Positions 46,976-55,742 are shown, counted from the stretch's first letter. The stretch is 64,000 nt of DNA from Paraburkholderia terricola (GCF_900142195.1 NZ_FRAB01000002.1:124001-188000); one strand, 5' to 3'. The notes: generated by a model not told the origin, from the sequence alone. Numbers and translations are program-made.

Positions 46976-48121
46976 TTAGAAGCGATGACGCAGACCTGCG
47001 GTCACAGCAACTTGCTTGTTGTTGCCCGAAGCGGCCAGACCGTTGATGTCGGCATCGACGACGGCGTTTTCGTTGACTTGCTGATATTCGCCTTGCAGGT
47101 ACACGTCGGTACGCTTGGACAATGCGTACGCGGTTTGCAGGTTGAACTGGTTCCAGTGCGGACGCGTGCCAGCGAGGCTCGCACGGGTGTACGTGTACGA
47201 ACCGGCGATGCTGACCGCCGGCGTCAGAGCGTAACGAGCGTTCGCTTCGAAGTTCTGGAAGTGAGCGCTGTTGTTGGCGAAACCGATACCGCCGGTTTGG
47301 CCCGATGCGCCTTGGCCGATGCCAGCGAGGCCCGACAGGTTGGTTTGCGAATACACGAGGCCGACGGTTGCAGGGCCGAACGAGTAGTTCGCGCCCGCGC
47401 CCCACGTTTGCTGACGGCCGGCGAAGAACGTGTTGTCGCTCGACACCGCACCACCGCTATTGAACGCTGCGGATGCGCCCGTTGCGCCGTTGCTGTTCAA
47501 TTGCAGGTAAGCCGCAGCGACGTTCAACCCGCCCCAGTTATACGATGCGCCCGCGCTGTAAGCGCGATTGTTCGCAAAGCCGTCGGCCTGGTTCGAGAAG
47601 CCGTACATGCCGCCGAACTTGAAGCCGCCGTAGTTGACGCTCTGAAACTTGACCGAGTTGTTGACCCGGAACGAGTTGTTCAGGTTGTCGTTATCGAACG
47701 GGTGGGCGAACTGAGTACCGCCGTACTGCGTGCCGGTCAATGCCAGCGGGCCGACATAGTCGACCATGCTGTCGTATTGACGGCCGAGGGTGACGGCGCC
47801 GAACTGGTTGCTCGACAAGCCGACGAACGCCTGACGGCCGAATTCGCGACCGCCTTGCTTCAGCGAACCGTCGTTGATGCCGAAGCCGTTTTCCAACGTG
47901 AAGATGGCCTTCAGACCGCCGCCCAGATCTTCAGCGCCGCGCAGGCCCCAGCGGCTACCGTTCACCGAACCGCTCGTTTCTTGCCAGTTGCTGTGGCCAT
48001 GCTGGTTGTTCGTGTAAGTAATACCGGCGTCGATCAAGCCGTACAGCGTGACGCTGCTTTGAGCATGTGCAGCCGTTGCGAACACGCCCGTGAGGGCCGC
48101 GACCATGAGAGTCTTTTTCAT
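46976..48121 (-). CDS. Gram-negative outer-membrane porin (Burkholderiales type)
   Basis: A 381-residue trimeric beta-barrel porin. The signal peptide MKKTLMVAALTGVFATAAHA is followed by QSSVTLYGLIDAGI, the classical Burkholderia/Bordetella porin start. The PEFxG-like loop region (GREFGRQAFVGLSS, GRQYD) is present and the last residue is Phe, needed for barrel insertion. GGAG precedes the ATG. A terminator follows at 46922-46947. The upstream 48122-48525 region carries no gene and probably holds its promoter. Confidence 0.94.
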   Translation of the reverse strand: MKKTLMVAALTGVFATAAHAQSSVTLYGLIDAGITYTNNQHGHSNWQETSGSVNGSRWGLRGAEDLGGGLKAIFTLENGFGINDGSLKQGGREFGRQAFVGLSSNQFGAVTLGRQYDSMVDYVGPLALTGTQYGGTQFAHPFDNDNLNNSFRVNNSVKFQSVNYGGFKFGGMYGFSNQADGFANNRAYSAGASYNWGGLNVAAAYLQLNSNGATGASAAFNSGGAVSSDNTFFAGRQQTWGAGANYSFGPATVGLVYSQTNLSGLAGIGQGASGQTGGIGFANNSAHFQNFEANARYALTPAVSIAGSYTYTRASLAGTRPHWNQFNLQTAYALSKRTDVYLQGEYQQVNENAVVDADINGLAASGNNKQVAVTAGLRHRF

Positions 48122-48525
48122 GTTGTAACTCCGAGAGCGAGAGTGGGTAATGGAACCCTGGCTTCAGGAAACCTTCACGCGGGCGCTGCGAGAGGCGTGG
48201 TCCGCATAAGCGCGCGTCGCAGTCTGAACGCGCCGGTTTCCAATTACGCAAAGTGTAGGGAGACGGCTTGGGCCGTGGGCGTTCCGATTTTTGCAATAAA
48301 GTATTACGCGATAAGAAACGATGCGCCGTGCGGATCGAGCCTTATAAACAAAGGCTTTCGCGGTTATTGGAACGATGGGGATCGCGTGTCAACCAAACAG
48401 CGTTGCTCATTTACTACAGCGTTCGATGCGAGAAAACAACGTCGGAAATCACCACGAAATGATTGTTGTCGGTATTGCAATAGATGATTGTTATTTATGT
48501 AAACAATCACGCGAGACCGAGCAGC

Positions 48526-48531
48526 TATACT
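48526..48531 (+). promoter_or_regulatory. -10 box (TATACT) of the candidate sRNA
   Basis: TATACT lies 7 bp upstream of the first hairpin of the candidate sRNA at 48538-48620. No good -35 at 16-18 bp is seen, so this is suggestive only. Confidence 0.4.
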
Positions 48532-48537
48532 CAGGTT

Positions 48538-48620
48538 TCTGCTTTCCGAAGCAGACTTTTTCGTTGACGAAAAAGATCTCCAAACCTTTGTCGGCGCGAC
48601 TTCCTAGTCGCGCTTTTTTT
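48538..48620 (+). ncRNA. Candidate trans-acting sRNA with three hairpins
   Basis: In 83 bases there are three successive perfect hairpins. TCTGCTT/AAGCAGA is at 48538-48555, CTTTTTCG/CGAAAAAG with loop TTGA at 48556-48575, and GCGCGAC/GTCGCGC at 48594-48613 followed by eight T. An 18-base unpaired linker (48576-48593) precedes the terminator. This layout is typical of Hfq-dependent sRNAs. No coding potential is seen inside. It lies alone between the porin and the 74-residue protein gene and matches no family I can name. Confidence 0.5.
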
Positions 48621-48649
48621 TCGCCCGCCGGTCTCGGCGAGGGACGTAC

Positions 48650-48874
48650 TCAGTGCGCCGGCAGTGGCCCGTCCACGCCGGTCCAATCGACCAGGCGAGG
48701 GACGCTCCAGTCTTCCATCACGTAACGGCGCGCGTCCATGGGCGATGACAACAGGTTTTGCCAATGATCTCCATGCCACATGGGATCGAACTCCAGCGTA
48801 GATGAGTCGGAGAAAACCTCAAACGGCGATTGGATGAGCCAACTGATAAAACGTCGCAATTGGTTGAACAGCAT
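48650..48874 (-). CDS. Small acidic Trp-rich protein, function unknown
   Basis: A 74-residue protein (MLFNQLRRFISWLIQSPFEV, then DPMWHGDHWQNLLSSPMDARRYVMEDWSVPRLVDWTG) with many Trp and an amphipathic start. AGGAG lies 7 bases before the ATG. No recognised domain. The distinctive composition and good ribosome site argue for a real gene; conservation would confirm. Confidence 0.6.
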   Translation of the reverse strand: MLFNQLRRFISWLIQSPFEVFSDSSTLEFDPMWHGDHWQNLLSSPMDARRYVMEDWSVPRLVDWTGVDGPLPAH

Positions 48875-49302
48875 GGTGAACTCCTGATACGCGTTACTAC
48901 TAGGTGATTTCCATCATGATGCGCCGACTCGGGACCAACAACTCGGACAAACACTTACGGAAAAACATCTTTTGTTACATATTCTAGGATGAAATCTGAA
49001 AATTTTCCCGCTATCCGGCATAAGCAGTTTTTAATCCAGTAATAAGACCCGAATCGGCCGGATCGCAGCGGGATGAGTGACTCTCTTTTAACTTGGCACG
49101 CACCGCGCATTATCTCTATGCAGGCTAAATGCATGTGAAAAATTTGCTTGACGCCAATTCTTCGTTCCTCGTATAACGACAGTGCCCTTTCATTCAATCT
49201 GATTTGCGCACAGCCGTGAGGGCCTCAATGGTGAATGAAATGGCAAGCAATTCGGCGCGAGCGCAAATGCGCGATATTTGAAACTCATCAAGGAAACAGG
49301 AA
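48875..49302. other. Intergenic region with the cold-shock gene leader
   Basis: This AT-richer 428 bp lies between divergent genes. An 80-codon minus-strand ORF (48955-49197) lacks a ribosome site and looks incidental. The region probably holds the promoter and a long 5' leader of the cold-shock gene at 49303. Confidence 0.5.
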
Positions 49303-49506
49303 ATGGAAACGGGTATCGTCAAATGGTTCAACGATGCTAAGGGATTTGGTTTTATCACGTCGGATTCGGGTGGCGAGGACTTGTTCGCGCACTTTTCGGA
49401 GATTCGCGCCGAAGGCTTCAAGTCGCTAAAGGAAAACCAGCGCGTCTCTTTCGACGTCAAGGCCGGCCCGAAGGGCAAGCAAGCGGCGAACATCCAGCCG
49501 CTGTGA
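49303..49506 (+). CDS. cspA: Cold-shock protein (CspA family)
   Basis: A 67-residue OB-fold RNA chaperone. RNP1 KGFGFI (residues 13-18) and RNP2 DLFAHF (26-31) are intact. AAGGAAACAGGAA precedes the ATG. An upstream AT-rich leader of more than 100 bases is consistent with cold-regulated translation. A strong terminator follows at 49556-49585. Confidence 0.97.
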   Translation: METGIVKWFNDAKGFGFITSDSGGEDLFAHFSEIRAEGFKSLKENQRVSFDVKAGPKGKQAANIQPL

Positions 49507-49555
49507 ATTGCAGCAACGCTGCTCCTCGTATGCTGCCGGGCAATTGATTGAAGAG

Positions 49556-49585
49556 AGCCCTCGTTTAATGCGAGGGCTTTTTTTA
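49556..49585 (+). terminator. Terminator of cspA
   Basis: AGCCCTCG pairs with CGAGGGCT, loop TTTAATG, followed by seven T. Confidence 0.92.
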
Positions 49586-49852
49586 TGTGTATCGGGTTTT
49601 TCTTACGGTGAGCAATGTCCAGGTTTAAAAGAGCGGCAGCGGTCCGCGACTAAAATCGAATGGCTTCCTTGATTTTTTGAATCCGCCTTACTCGCGCTAA
49701 GTAATTCCCGGGACGCTAGTCCGCGACTGGGGCACATCTCAAATCCACGCTCTCCGCACGCAGTCCAGCCCTAAACCACGTGCTGTTCGAGTACGCGGCA
49801 GCCAACTGGTGCATACTTGCCGCAAAGCCACGCGTCCAAAGTATCTTCTTTC
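49586..49852. other. Intergenic region, no gene seen
   Basis: No convincing ORF is present. It contains the upstream region of the exonuclease/GIY-YIG gene. Confidence 0.5.
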
Positions 49853-51004
49853 ATGTCTGAACTGTTTCCGCCGGAACCGGCCCTGAATGTACCCATCGCC
49901 TTCGTCGACCTTGAAACCACCGGAGGCTCGACTAGCGAGCATCGCATCACCGAAGTCGGCGTAGTCGAAGTGGGACCTGCCGGCGTGTCGCGTTGGAGCA
50001 GCCTGGTCGACCCGCAGCAGCCGATTCCATCCTTTATTCAGCAGCTCACCGGCATCACGAACGCCATGGTGCGCGGCGCGCCGACCTTCGACGCCATCGC
50101 GCCGGCACTGTTCGAGCGCCTGAACGGCAAACTGTTCGTGGCGCACAACGCCAGTTTCGATCGCGGCTTTTTGCGCGGCGAGTTTCGCCGGGTTGGACTC
50201 GCGTTCGACCCAGACGTGCTATGCACGGTGCGCCTGTCGCGCGCGCTTTTCCCCGCGGAGAAGCGCCACGGGCTGGACGCATTGGTGGAACGACACGCAC
50301 TCGTCCCGTCTGATCGCCACCGCGCGCTGGCCGACGCCGATCTGATCTGGCAGTTCTGGCAGCGTCTGCACGGCCTCGTACCGCTCGACGTCTTGCGGAC
50401 GCAAATCGAGCGCACCACGCGGCGTTACCAGCTTGCCGGCGACATCACGGAGGACCTGCTCGATACGGCGCCGGCCGGATGCGGCGTGTATGTGTTCTAT
50501 GGAGACGCAGACCTGCCGCTGTACGTCGGACGAAGTGTGCGCGTGCGGCAACGGCTGCGCTCACATTTGACCGGCGAGCGGCGTTCGTCAAAGGATATTC
50601 GGCTTGCTAAGCAGGTGCGTCGCGTCGAATGGCGCGCGACCGGCGGTGAATTGGGCGCGATGCTCGCGGAAGCGCAGTGGATCGCCACGCTGCGCCCCGG
50701 TCATAACCGTGTGCCGCGCGTCACGAAGAGCGATCCGGCGGATGCGCCGTGGCCGTTTCCGGGGCCGGTTGTTTTCGAGGAGCGGGAGGAGGCGTCGCAG
50801 TCGCGCGCCTTTCACGTTGTCGACCGGTGGCATTACGTCGGCCACGCGTCTTCGCTTGCGCAGGCCGCGCAGTTGCATGCTTCGAGCGTCGCGGGACCAT
50901 TCGAACCATCGACGTATCGCATCCTGCAGAGCCATCTCGCGCGCGGCTTGCGCTTGATGCCGCTGAGTGTATCGAGTGACACCCCCGTGCCGAGTCCTGC
51001 TTGA
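49853..51004 (+). CDS. Fused 3'-5' exonuclease (DnaQ-like) and GIY-YIG nuclease
   Basis: A 383-residue protein. Residues ~15-180 are a DEDDh exonuclease like DNA polymerase III epsilon: Asp19/Glu21 in FVDLETTG, HNASFDRGFL, and HRALADADL at the end. Residues ~211-290 are a GIY-YIG domain like UvrC/Cho: GVYVFYGDADLPLYVGRSVRVRQRLRSH. The C-terminal ~90 residues show no domain. Such fusions are known in Actinobacteria and Burkholderiales and are linked to DNA repair; the exact substrate is unknown. I chose ATG 49853 over one 36 bases upstream. Confidence 0.85.
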   Translation: MSELFPPEPALNVPIAFVDLETTGGSTSEHRITEVGVVEVGPAGVSRWSSLVDPQQPIPSFIQQLTGITNAMVRGAPTFDAIAPALFERLNGKLFVAHNASFDRGFLRGEFRRVGLAFDPDVLCTVRLSRALFPAEKRHGLDALVERHALVPSDRHRALADADLIWQFWQRLHGLVPLDVLRTQIERTTRRYQLAGDITEDLLDTAPAGCGVYVFYGDADLPLYVGRSVRVRQRLRSHLTGERRSSKDIRLAKQVRRVEWRATGGELGAMLAEAQWIATLRPGHNRVPRVTKSDPADAPWPFPGPVVFEEREEASQSRAFHVVDRWHYVGHASSLAQAAQLHASSVAGPFEPSTYRILQSHLARGLRLMPLSVSSDTPVPSPA

Positions 51005-51107
51005 AGGACCTCGTCTAAGCGCTTCCGCTCAAAGCGAGTTGCACCCGGCATTCGCGTGCCGCCCCCCGTGCAACCGCTCCAGGTCTGCGGCTCTCAAGCT
51101 TGCATGA

Positions 51108-51704
51108 TCAACCGGTCGCGCCCACTCCACCGGTTTCACAGACATGGCCCAGCGCGCGCGTCAGCGCGCCCGAACGGGTCGAGTCGTAGCGCGTCAGCGA
51201 TTTCCAGTTAGCCAGCGATTGCGCCACACGCGACGGACAATCCGGCGCGGCGCGCAGCGGCTGCACGCGTTCGAGCCCGGCCACGAGCGACTGTGTCAGC
51301 CGGTCCAACTGCGGTCTCGTACTCGTGGCGAGATCCGGCGCCGGCCCTTCGGGCGGCCGGCTGCTGCGCCACGAGGCGAACAGCGCGTTTTGCACGTCCT
51401 TGCTTGCGTCGATCTGATCCTGGAAGAAGGCCCGAGCGAACGCCGGGTCCACATTCGCCGCCACGGCGCGCTTCTCGACGTCGGCAAGCAACGCGTTCTC
51501 CCGCGGCGTGTCGGTGATCTCCCGATGGTTCGCCCACTTCCAGCGCGCGACAGGTTCCGCCAATGCGAGACGTTGCGAAGCCAGCGCGATCAGATTGGTG
51601 AGGGCGGTGTCGTCGCCGTCCGCGATGGCTGGGACGGGCGCGAACGCGAGGGCCGCAAGGAACATAAGCGCGCATGATGCGCCGAAGCGATACGAACGAT
51701 TCAT
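51108..51704 (-). CDS. Exported chorismate mutase (AroQ-gamma)
   Basis: A 198-residue protein with a Sec signal (ALMFLAALAFAPVPAIADG) and an all-helical chorismate mutase. Motifs are LIALASQRLALAEPVARWKW with catalytic Arg and Lys, and DPAFARAFFQDQIDASKDVQ with Glu/Gln positions. A C-terminal extension has two Cys (DCPSRVAQ, GHVCETG), which is typical of the exported gamma subclass. It converts chorismate to prephenate in the periplasm or outside; the purpose is unknown. The frame is open upstream, but ATG 51704 is right before the signal. Confidence 0.85.
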   Translation of the reverse strand: MNRSYRFGASCALMFLAALAFAPVPAIADGDDTALTNLIALASQRLALAEPVARWKWANHREITDTPRENALLADVEKRAVAANVDPAFARAFFQDQIDASKDVQNALFASWRSSRPPEGPAPDLATSTRPQLDRLTQSLVAGLERVQPLRAAPDCPSRVAQSLANWKSLTRYDSTRSGALTRALGHVCETGGVGATG

Positions 51705-51970
51705 GGAAGGCGGGCGTGGGCCGAGCGGCCGTCGAAGAAAAACAGAAGGATAGACGATGTGCCGGAACGGATGTGCCGACCGGCGGAAAACAAGCGCGGC
51801 AACGTCGCGGGATTGCGGACGAGACACGTCCGCGCCGCGAGGGCGGCGCCGAAATCAACCGGCCATGTGCCGCTTGCCCGGATGAGTGTGAGACGACTGG
51901 TGGGACGCGTGCACCCGATCGCCGCCCGCGGCACGCGCGGACGCCGATGCTGCATCGCGCCACTGCTCGA

Positions 51971-52120
51971 TTATTTCGAGTCGCACGACTTGCGTTGTTC
52001 GTCGAAAAAAGCGCGAACGTGCTCAGGCAATTCCGCACCCAGAAATTCGACGCCAGCGGGCTCCGGATCCGGACTAAAAACCTTATCCGGGGTCGGAATC
52101 TTCGGCGGTTTGACATCCAT
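51971..52120 (-). CDS. 49-residue protein, function unknown
   Basis: A small ORF starting MDVKPPKIPTPDKVFSPDPE and ending FFDEQRKSCDSK. AAAGGAG lies 8 bases before the ATG, about the best ribosome site in this region. It is Pro- and charge-rich with a single Cys and no signal or membrane segment. No domain is recognised. It lies between the exported chorismate mutase and aldo/keto reductase genes. The 52121-52478 region upstream holds nothing else convincing. Confidence 0.6.
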   Translation of the reverse strand: MDVKPPKIPTPDKVFSPDPEPAGVEFLGAELPEHVRAFFDEQRKSCDSK

Positions 52121-52478
52121 GGTCTCTCTCCTTTACAAACCGATTATCTGCCTCGGTCCCCGTTTCGCACCAGTATCTGATGCGATTGACATGCTCTTTG
52201 TTGCTTTAATGGCACATGGCGGCAATGCAACATGGTATTTGAATAAAATTTTCGGGTGATTCGCTGGGCGGGCCGTCGATGGGTGAGCTTTAAATCATCC
52301 GCGATTTTGTGCAATGCAGAATCGGCACGATTTTCGTCTTGCGAATCGCACGTCCATTATTTACCGATCGTGCCTGCCATTTCATTCAACCCATTCAGTC
52401 AGTAAACGATTGATACCCCGATATCGTTGACGGGTAAGTACGCTTTCGAGCTTTTCGGTAAACAAACATGCTGCGTTT

Positions 52479-53594
52479 TCACGCGCTCGACGCAGGAATC
52501 TTCACCGGCTTGGCGTAGGCCGCCGGCTTGTCGGCCACTTCCACTTCTCCGTGGATTCGCGCTTGATGACCGTCCGCGAACATGTAATACGGGAATGGGC
52601 GCGCGGGTTCCGATATGGCGTCGAGCCGCGCGACCAGTTCGGGCGCGAGCGTGAAGTCCAGCGAGCCGAGCGACTCCTGTAACTGATCCGCCCGCGTGGC
52701 GCCCACGATGATGCTCGATACGCCACGCTTCTGGTGCAGCCAGTTCAGCGCGACTTGTGCCATGGGGCGCCCGGCCAGATTCGCGACCGTCTCCAGCTCC
52801 GCGACGATCCGGAAGTTGCGCTCGGTCAGTTTGTCGAAGCCGGGCGGCGGCGCGCTGGCCATCGCCGCAAGACGCCCGTCGCCGGAAAAACCGCTTGCCG
52901 ATCCGCTTTGCGAAGGCCGGTATTTGCCCGACAGCACCCCCATGCCGAGCGGGCTCCACGGCACGAGCCCCATGCCCAGATTGGCGGCGAGATCGGCGAA
53001 TTCGTTTTCCGCATTGCGTTCGATCATCGAGTATTCGAGCTGCATGGCCGCGACCGGTTCGAAGCCGCGCCATTCCGCAAGTGTCTGCGCGCGGCCGGCG
53101 AACCACGCGGGCGTATCCGACAGGCCGACGTAGCGGATCTTGCCGGCGCGCACCGCGTCGTCCATTGCGCGCATCACTTCGTCGACCGGAGTGACGCGAT
53201 CCCACGTATGCAGGTAATAGAGGTCGATGTAATCGGTGCCGAGCCGCTGGAGCGAACCGTCGAGTGCGCGCAGCAGGTTCTTGCGATGGTTGCCGCCCGC
53301 GTTGGGATTGCCGGGTTCCGCGTTGTAGCCGTACTTGGTCGCGATGACGAGCCGCTCGCGCAGGCCGCGGGCCGCGACGAATTTACCCAGCCATTTTTCG
53401 CTGGTGCCTTCCGTGTACAGGTTGGCGGTATCGATGAAGTTGCCGCCGTCATCCACATAGAGATCGAACAGGCGCTGCGCCGATTTTTCGTCGGCGCCCC
53501 AGCCCCATTCGGTGCCGAAGGTCATCGTGCCGAGTGCGATCGGGCTCACGCGTAGACCCGAACGGCCGAGCAGGTTGTAGCGGTTCATCGTCAT
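52479..53594 (-). CDS. Aldo/keto reductase
   Basis: A 371-residue NADP-dependent aldo/keto reductase. The catalytic tetrad is visible: Asp55 and Tyr60 (FIDTANLYTEG), Lys in ATKYGY, and His in YLHTWD. VPWSPLGMGVLSGKY and SSIIVGATRADQLQESL are the usual cofactor motifs. It is similar in layout to Tas/YhdN-like enzymes. AAGGAG lies 6 bases before ATG 53594. The physiological carbonyl substrate is unknown. Confidence 0.9.
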   Translation of the reverse strand: MTMNRYNLLGRSGLRVSPIALGTMTFGTEWGWGADEKSAQRLFDLYVDDGGNFIDTANLYTEGTSEKWLGKFVAARGLRERLVIATKYGYNAEPGNPNAGGNHRKNLLRALDGSLQRLGTDYIDLYYLHTWDRVTPVDEVMRAMDDAVRAGKIRYVGLSDTPAWFAGRAQTLAEWRGFEPVAAMQLEYSMIERNAENEFADLAANLGMGLVPWSPLGMGVLSGKYRPSQSGSASGFSGDGRLAAMASAPPPGFDKLTERNFRIVAELETVANLAGRPMAQVALNWLHQKRGVSSIIVGATRADQLQESLGSLDFTLAPELVARLDAISEPARPFPYYMFADGHQARIHGEVEVADKPAAYAKPVKIPASSA

Positions 53595-53933
53595 GCCAGT
53601 CTCCTTGAGTGCGACGCCGAAATTTGAAAATCGATGGCGTTATCGTGCACTGGTTTTTCGCATCGAAAAAGCGCGTTGTCCGCGGGGTTGTGACGAGCGC
53701 CGTTCTTCCTGACTCGAGCGTTGGCCCACATCGGCCAAGCTCCGCTGAGGTTTTCCGCAGGCCCATGCAGCCATCCTCGCGCGCCAAAACATCGCCGCCA
53801 AATGACAGGCCGGTTCGCGCCGTCACCGCCGCCTATCATTGAAGCAGCTATCCGCGGCCCTGAGTGCGGTGGATAACGGAAGCGCCGCGATTGGCGCGGA
53901 AGATGGCTGTGTTCGCCCTTCAGAGAGTTCGTC

Positions 53934-54134
53934 ATGGAAAACGCTGTCTACTGGAATGGACGCCAGGTCGGAATCGAGTGTGCCGGCCGGATCTTGTGGT
54001 TCCCGTCGGCACCGCAGGAAGCGGTCGTTGCATACGGGACTCGGCGAAACGAGACGGCGATTGTTGAAGATCCCGTCGTGGCCCGCAATCTTTCGATCAC
54101 CGGTCAATACGACAGGCTGCGCGTGGGCGAGTAA
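53934..54134 (+). CDS. Small protein, function unknown
   Basis: A 66-residue ORF (MENAVYWNGRQVGIECAGRILWFPSA) with AGAGAG 7 bases before the ATG. It is followed by a strong terminator at 54201-54233, which is good support for a transcribed unit. No domain is recognised; the beta-rich start resembles small conserved Burkholderia proteins, but I cannot name it. Confidence 0.5.
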   Translation: MENAVYWNGRQVGIECAGRILWFPSAPQEAVVAYGTRRNETAIVEDPVVARNLSITGQYDRLRVGE

Positions 54135-54200
54135 GTGCAATGCGGCGCCTGGGTTGCCGTGGCAGCCAATGGCGACTCGGCTATAGAACGTGCGGAAAGA

Positions 54201-54239
54201 CAAAAAGCTCAGTCGCGAGGACTGGGCTTTTTGCTTGAA
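54201..54239. repeat. 39-bp direct repeat, left copy (terminator-like)
   Basis: The copy at 54201-54239 and the one at 55704-55742 differ at one base (position 9, T versus C). Each contains the hairpin arms AAAAAGC(T/C)CAGTC and GACTGGGCTTTTT with loop GCGAG, so each is also a terminator. The two flank a 1.46-kb segment carrying the acyltransferase gene. Confidence 0.85.
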
Positions 54240-54376
54240 TCTCGAAGCAAGAAGTTTGGTATTTCTCGACGCTGCTGGAAACTGCCAGGCTCCGCCGGAA
54301 TGAGTAAAAAGGAAACGATCTCTCGCCGACGCGTGGGTGTCGCGCCAACGGAAGAGGACAGCGTGCCTCCTCTGGC

Positions 54377-54382
54377 TATAAT
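54377..54382 (+). promoter_or_regulatory. -10 TATAAT ahead of the acyltransferase gene
   Basis: A perfect TATAAT lies 23 bp upstream of the start ATG, implying a very short leader. No good -35 is seen at 16-18 bp. Confidence 0.5.
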
Positions 54383-54405
54383 TGCCGCTTTTTCGGCGTG
54401 TTCCC

Positions 54406-55581
54406 ATGCAGATTGGCGGCTTCGACCTCGCATCCGGCGTTGCGCTTGTCATCGCTATAGCAATGGCGATTTCAATTTGTCTCGCCCGCTTCGGCTTCTT
54501 CAAGTCCGTTTTACAGCGCGAAATCTCTTCCAGCCGATTCCATGCAATTGACGGTCTACGCGGATATCTGGCATTGGGCGTCCTGGTGCATCACGTCGTA
54601 ATCAACGAACAGTTTTATCGAACGGGATCATGGGATTTGACGCCGTCGCGATTAAACACCTTTCTGGGGCGCGGCTCGGTTGCCTTTTTCTTCATGATCA
54701 CCGCTTTCCTGTTCTGGGGGCGAGTTATCGAGAGCGGCGGCGGCATGGACACGTTGAAGTTTTATGCGTCCCGCGTTCGTCGTCTGGTGCCGATGTACCT
54801 GGCGAGCGCGGGACTTGTCATCGCTACAGCCGCGGCGCTGACACATTTCCGCCTTTCGGTGCCGCTCGCCGACCTCGCCGGACAAATCGCATCCTGGTTG
54901 CTTTTCACTATTCCCGGCGCACCGGATATCAATGGGCTTAAGCAGACCGGCCTGATCAACACTGTTTTCTGGTCGCTCGTCTACGAGTGGAAGTTTTATT
55001 TGATCCTGCCGTTCGCCGCAGCGCTTGCTGCCGGCGGTCGAACCTGGGCTGTGGCGACGGGTGCGGGACTCTGCATCGCGCTATTTTCACCGACGCAGAT
55101 CGAGTGGTTTTTCGTCGGTGGCTGTGCCGCCGCTCATCTGGTCCGCGTCAGGGCGGTACGGGAACTGGCTGCGGGGTTGACTGGCTCAGTTGTCGCGCTT
55201 GGCTGCATTGCTGCAACCGCGCTTTACCAGGCTAATACGTATACGCCGCTCGGTGCCGCTTTGCTCTTCGCTCCCTTTGTTGTCTTCGCGGCGGGTAATT
55301 CCCTTTTCGGCTTGCTCACCTGTCGTCCTGCACGGCTTCTGGGCCTTCTTAGTTATAGCGTGTATCTGCTTCACAACTGGGTGCTGTATCTCGCCTCGCG
55401 TTTGGTGAATCACTACACGCCGGTCGCGGATCTGTCGCCGGCATACTATGGGGCCTTGGCTGCTGCGGTCGCCACGGTGACTGTTATGTGTTCCGCCTTC
55501 ACATACCGTTTCATCGAATACCCCTCTATCGGTGGAATTCGGAAGGCGATTCCTCGGCGATCATGGCGCCCCGCGCGGTGA
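54406..55581 (+). CDS. Acyltransferase family 3 (membrane O-acyltransferase)
   Basis: A 391-residue polytopic membrane protein with ~10 helices. The family motif RFHAIDGLRGYLALGVLVHH carries the conserved Arg and His; SRVRRLVPMY and FWSLVYEWKFYLILP are other family blocks. Members O-acetylate or acylate LPS, O-antigen or exopolysaccharides. It is AT-richer by eye than its neighbours and is enclosed by the 39-bp direct repeats, which suggests it was acquired. ATG 54406 is preferred; no ribosome site is obvious. Confidence 0.85.
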   Translation: MQIGGFDLASGVALVIAIAMAISICLARFGFFKSVLQREISSSRFHAIDGLRGYLALGVLVHHVVINEQFYRTGSWDLTPSRLNTFLGRGSVAFFFMITAFLFWGRVIESGGGMDTLKFYASRVRRLVPMYLASAGLVIATAAALTHFRLSVPLADLAGQIASWLLFTIPGAPDINGLKQTGLINTVFWSLVYEWKFYLILPFAAALAAGGRTWAVATGAGLCIALFSPTQIEWFFVGGCAAAHLVRVRAVRELAAGLTGSVVALGCIAATALYQANTYTPLGAALLFAPFVVFAAGNSLFGLLTCRPARLLGLLSYSVYLLHNWVLYLASRLVNHYTPVADLSPAYYGALAAAVATVTVMCSAFTYRFIEYPSIGGIRKAIPRRSWRPAR

Positions 55582-55703
55582 TGAAACGCCACCGTTGCCG
55601 CGCGATAATTTCGTCGCCGTGACCTCGCGGGGCGGTCGTTGAAGGAGCGCGGTTCGGCTTGCATGAACGAGTCGCCAGTAGCGGATACAGAGAACCTGAA
55701 AAG

Positions 55704-55742
55704 CAAAAAGCCCAGTCGCGAGGACTGGGCTTTTTGCTTGAA
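55704..55742. repeat. 39-bp direct repeat, right copy; possible attachment site
   Basis: Near-identical to 54201-54239 (one mismatch). It ends just before the first sequences of the accessory element, and 90 bp later CATACCCCCAAA is repeated in tandem (55828-55851). It may be the left attachment core of the element as well as a terminator of the acyltransferase gene. A third copy at the far end would prove this. Confidence 0.5.

Noticed and set aside
48955..49197. 80-codon ORF on the minus strand upstream of cspA
   Set aside because: No ribosome site, lies in the AT-rich cspA leader region, and no recognisable domain.
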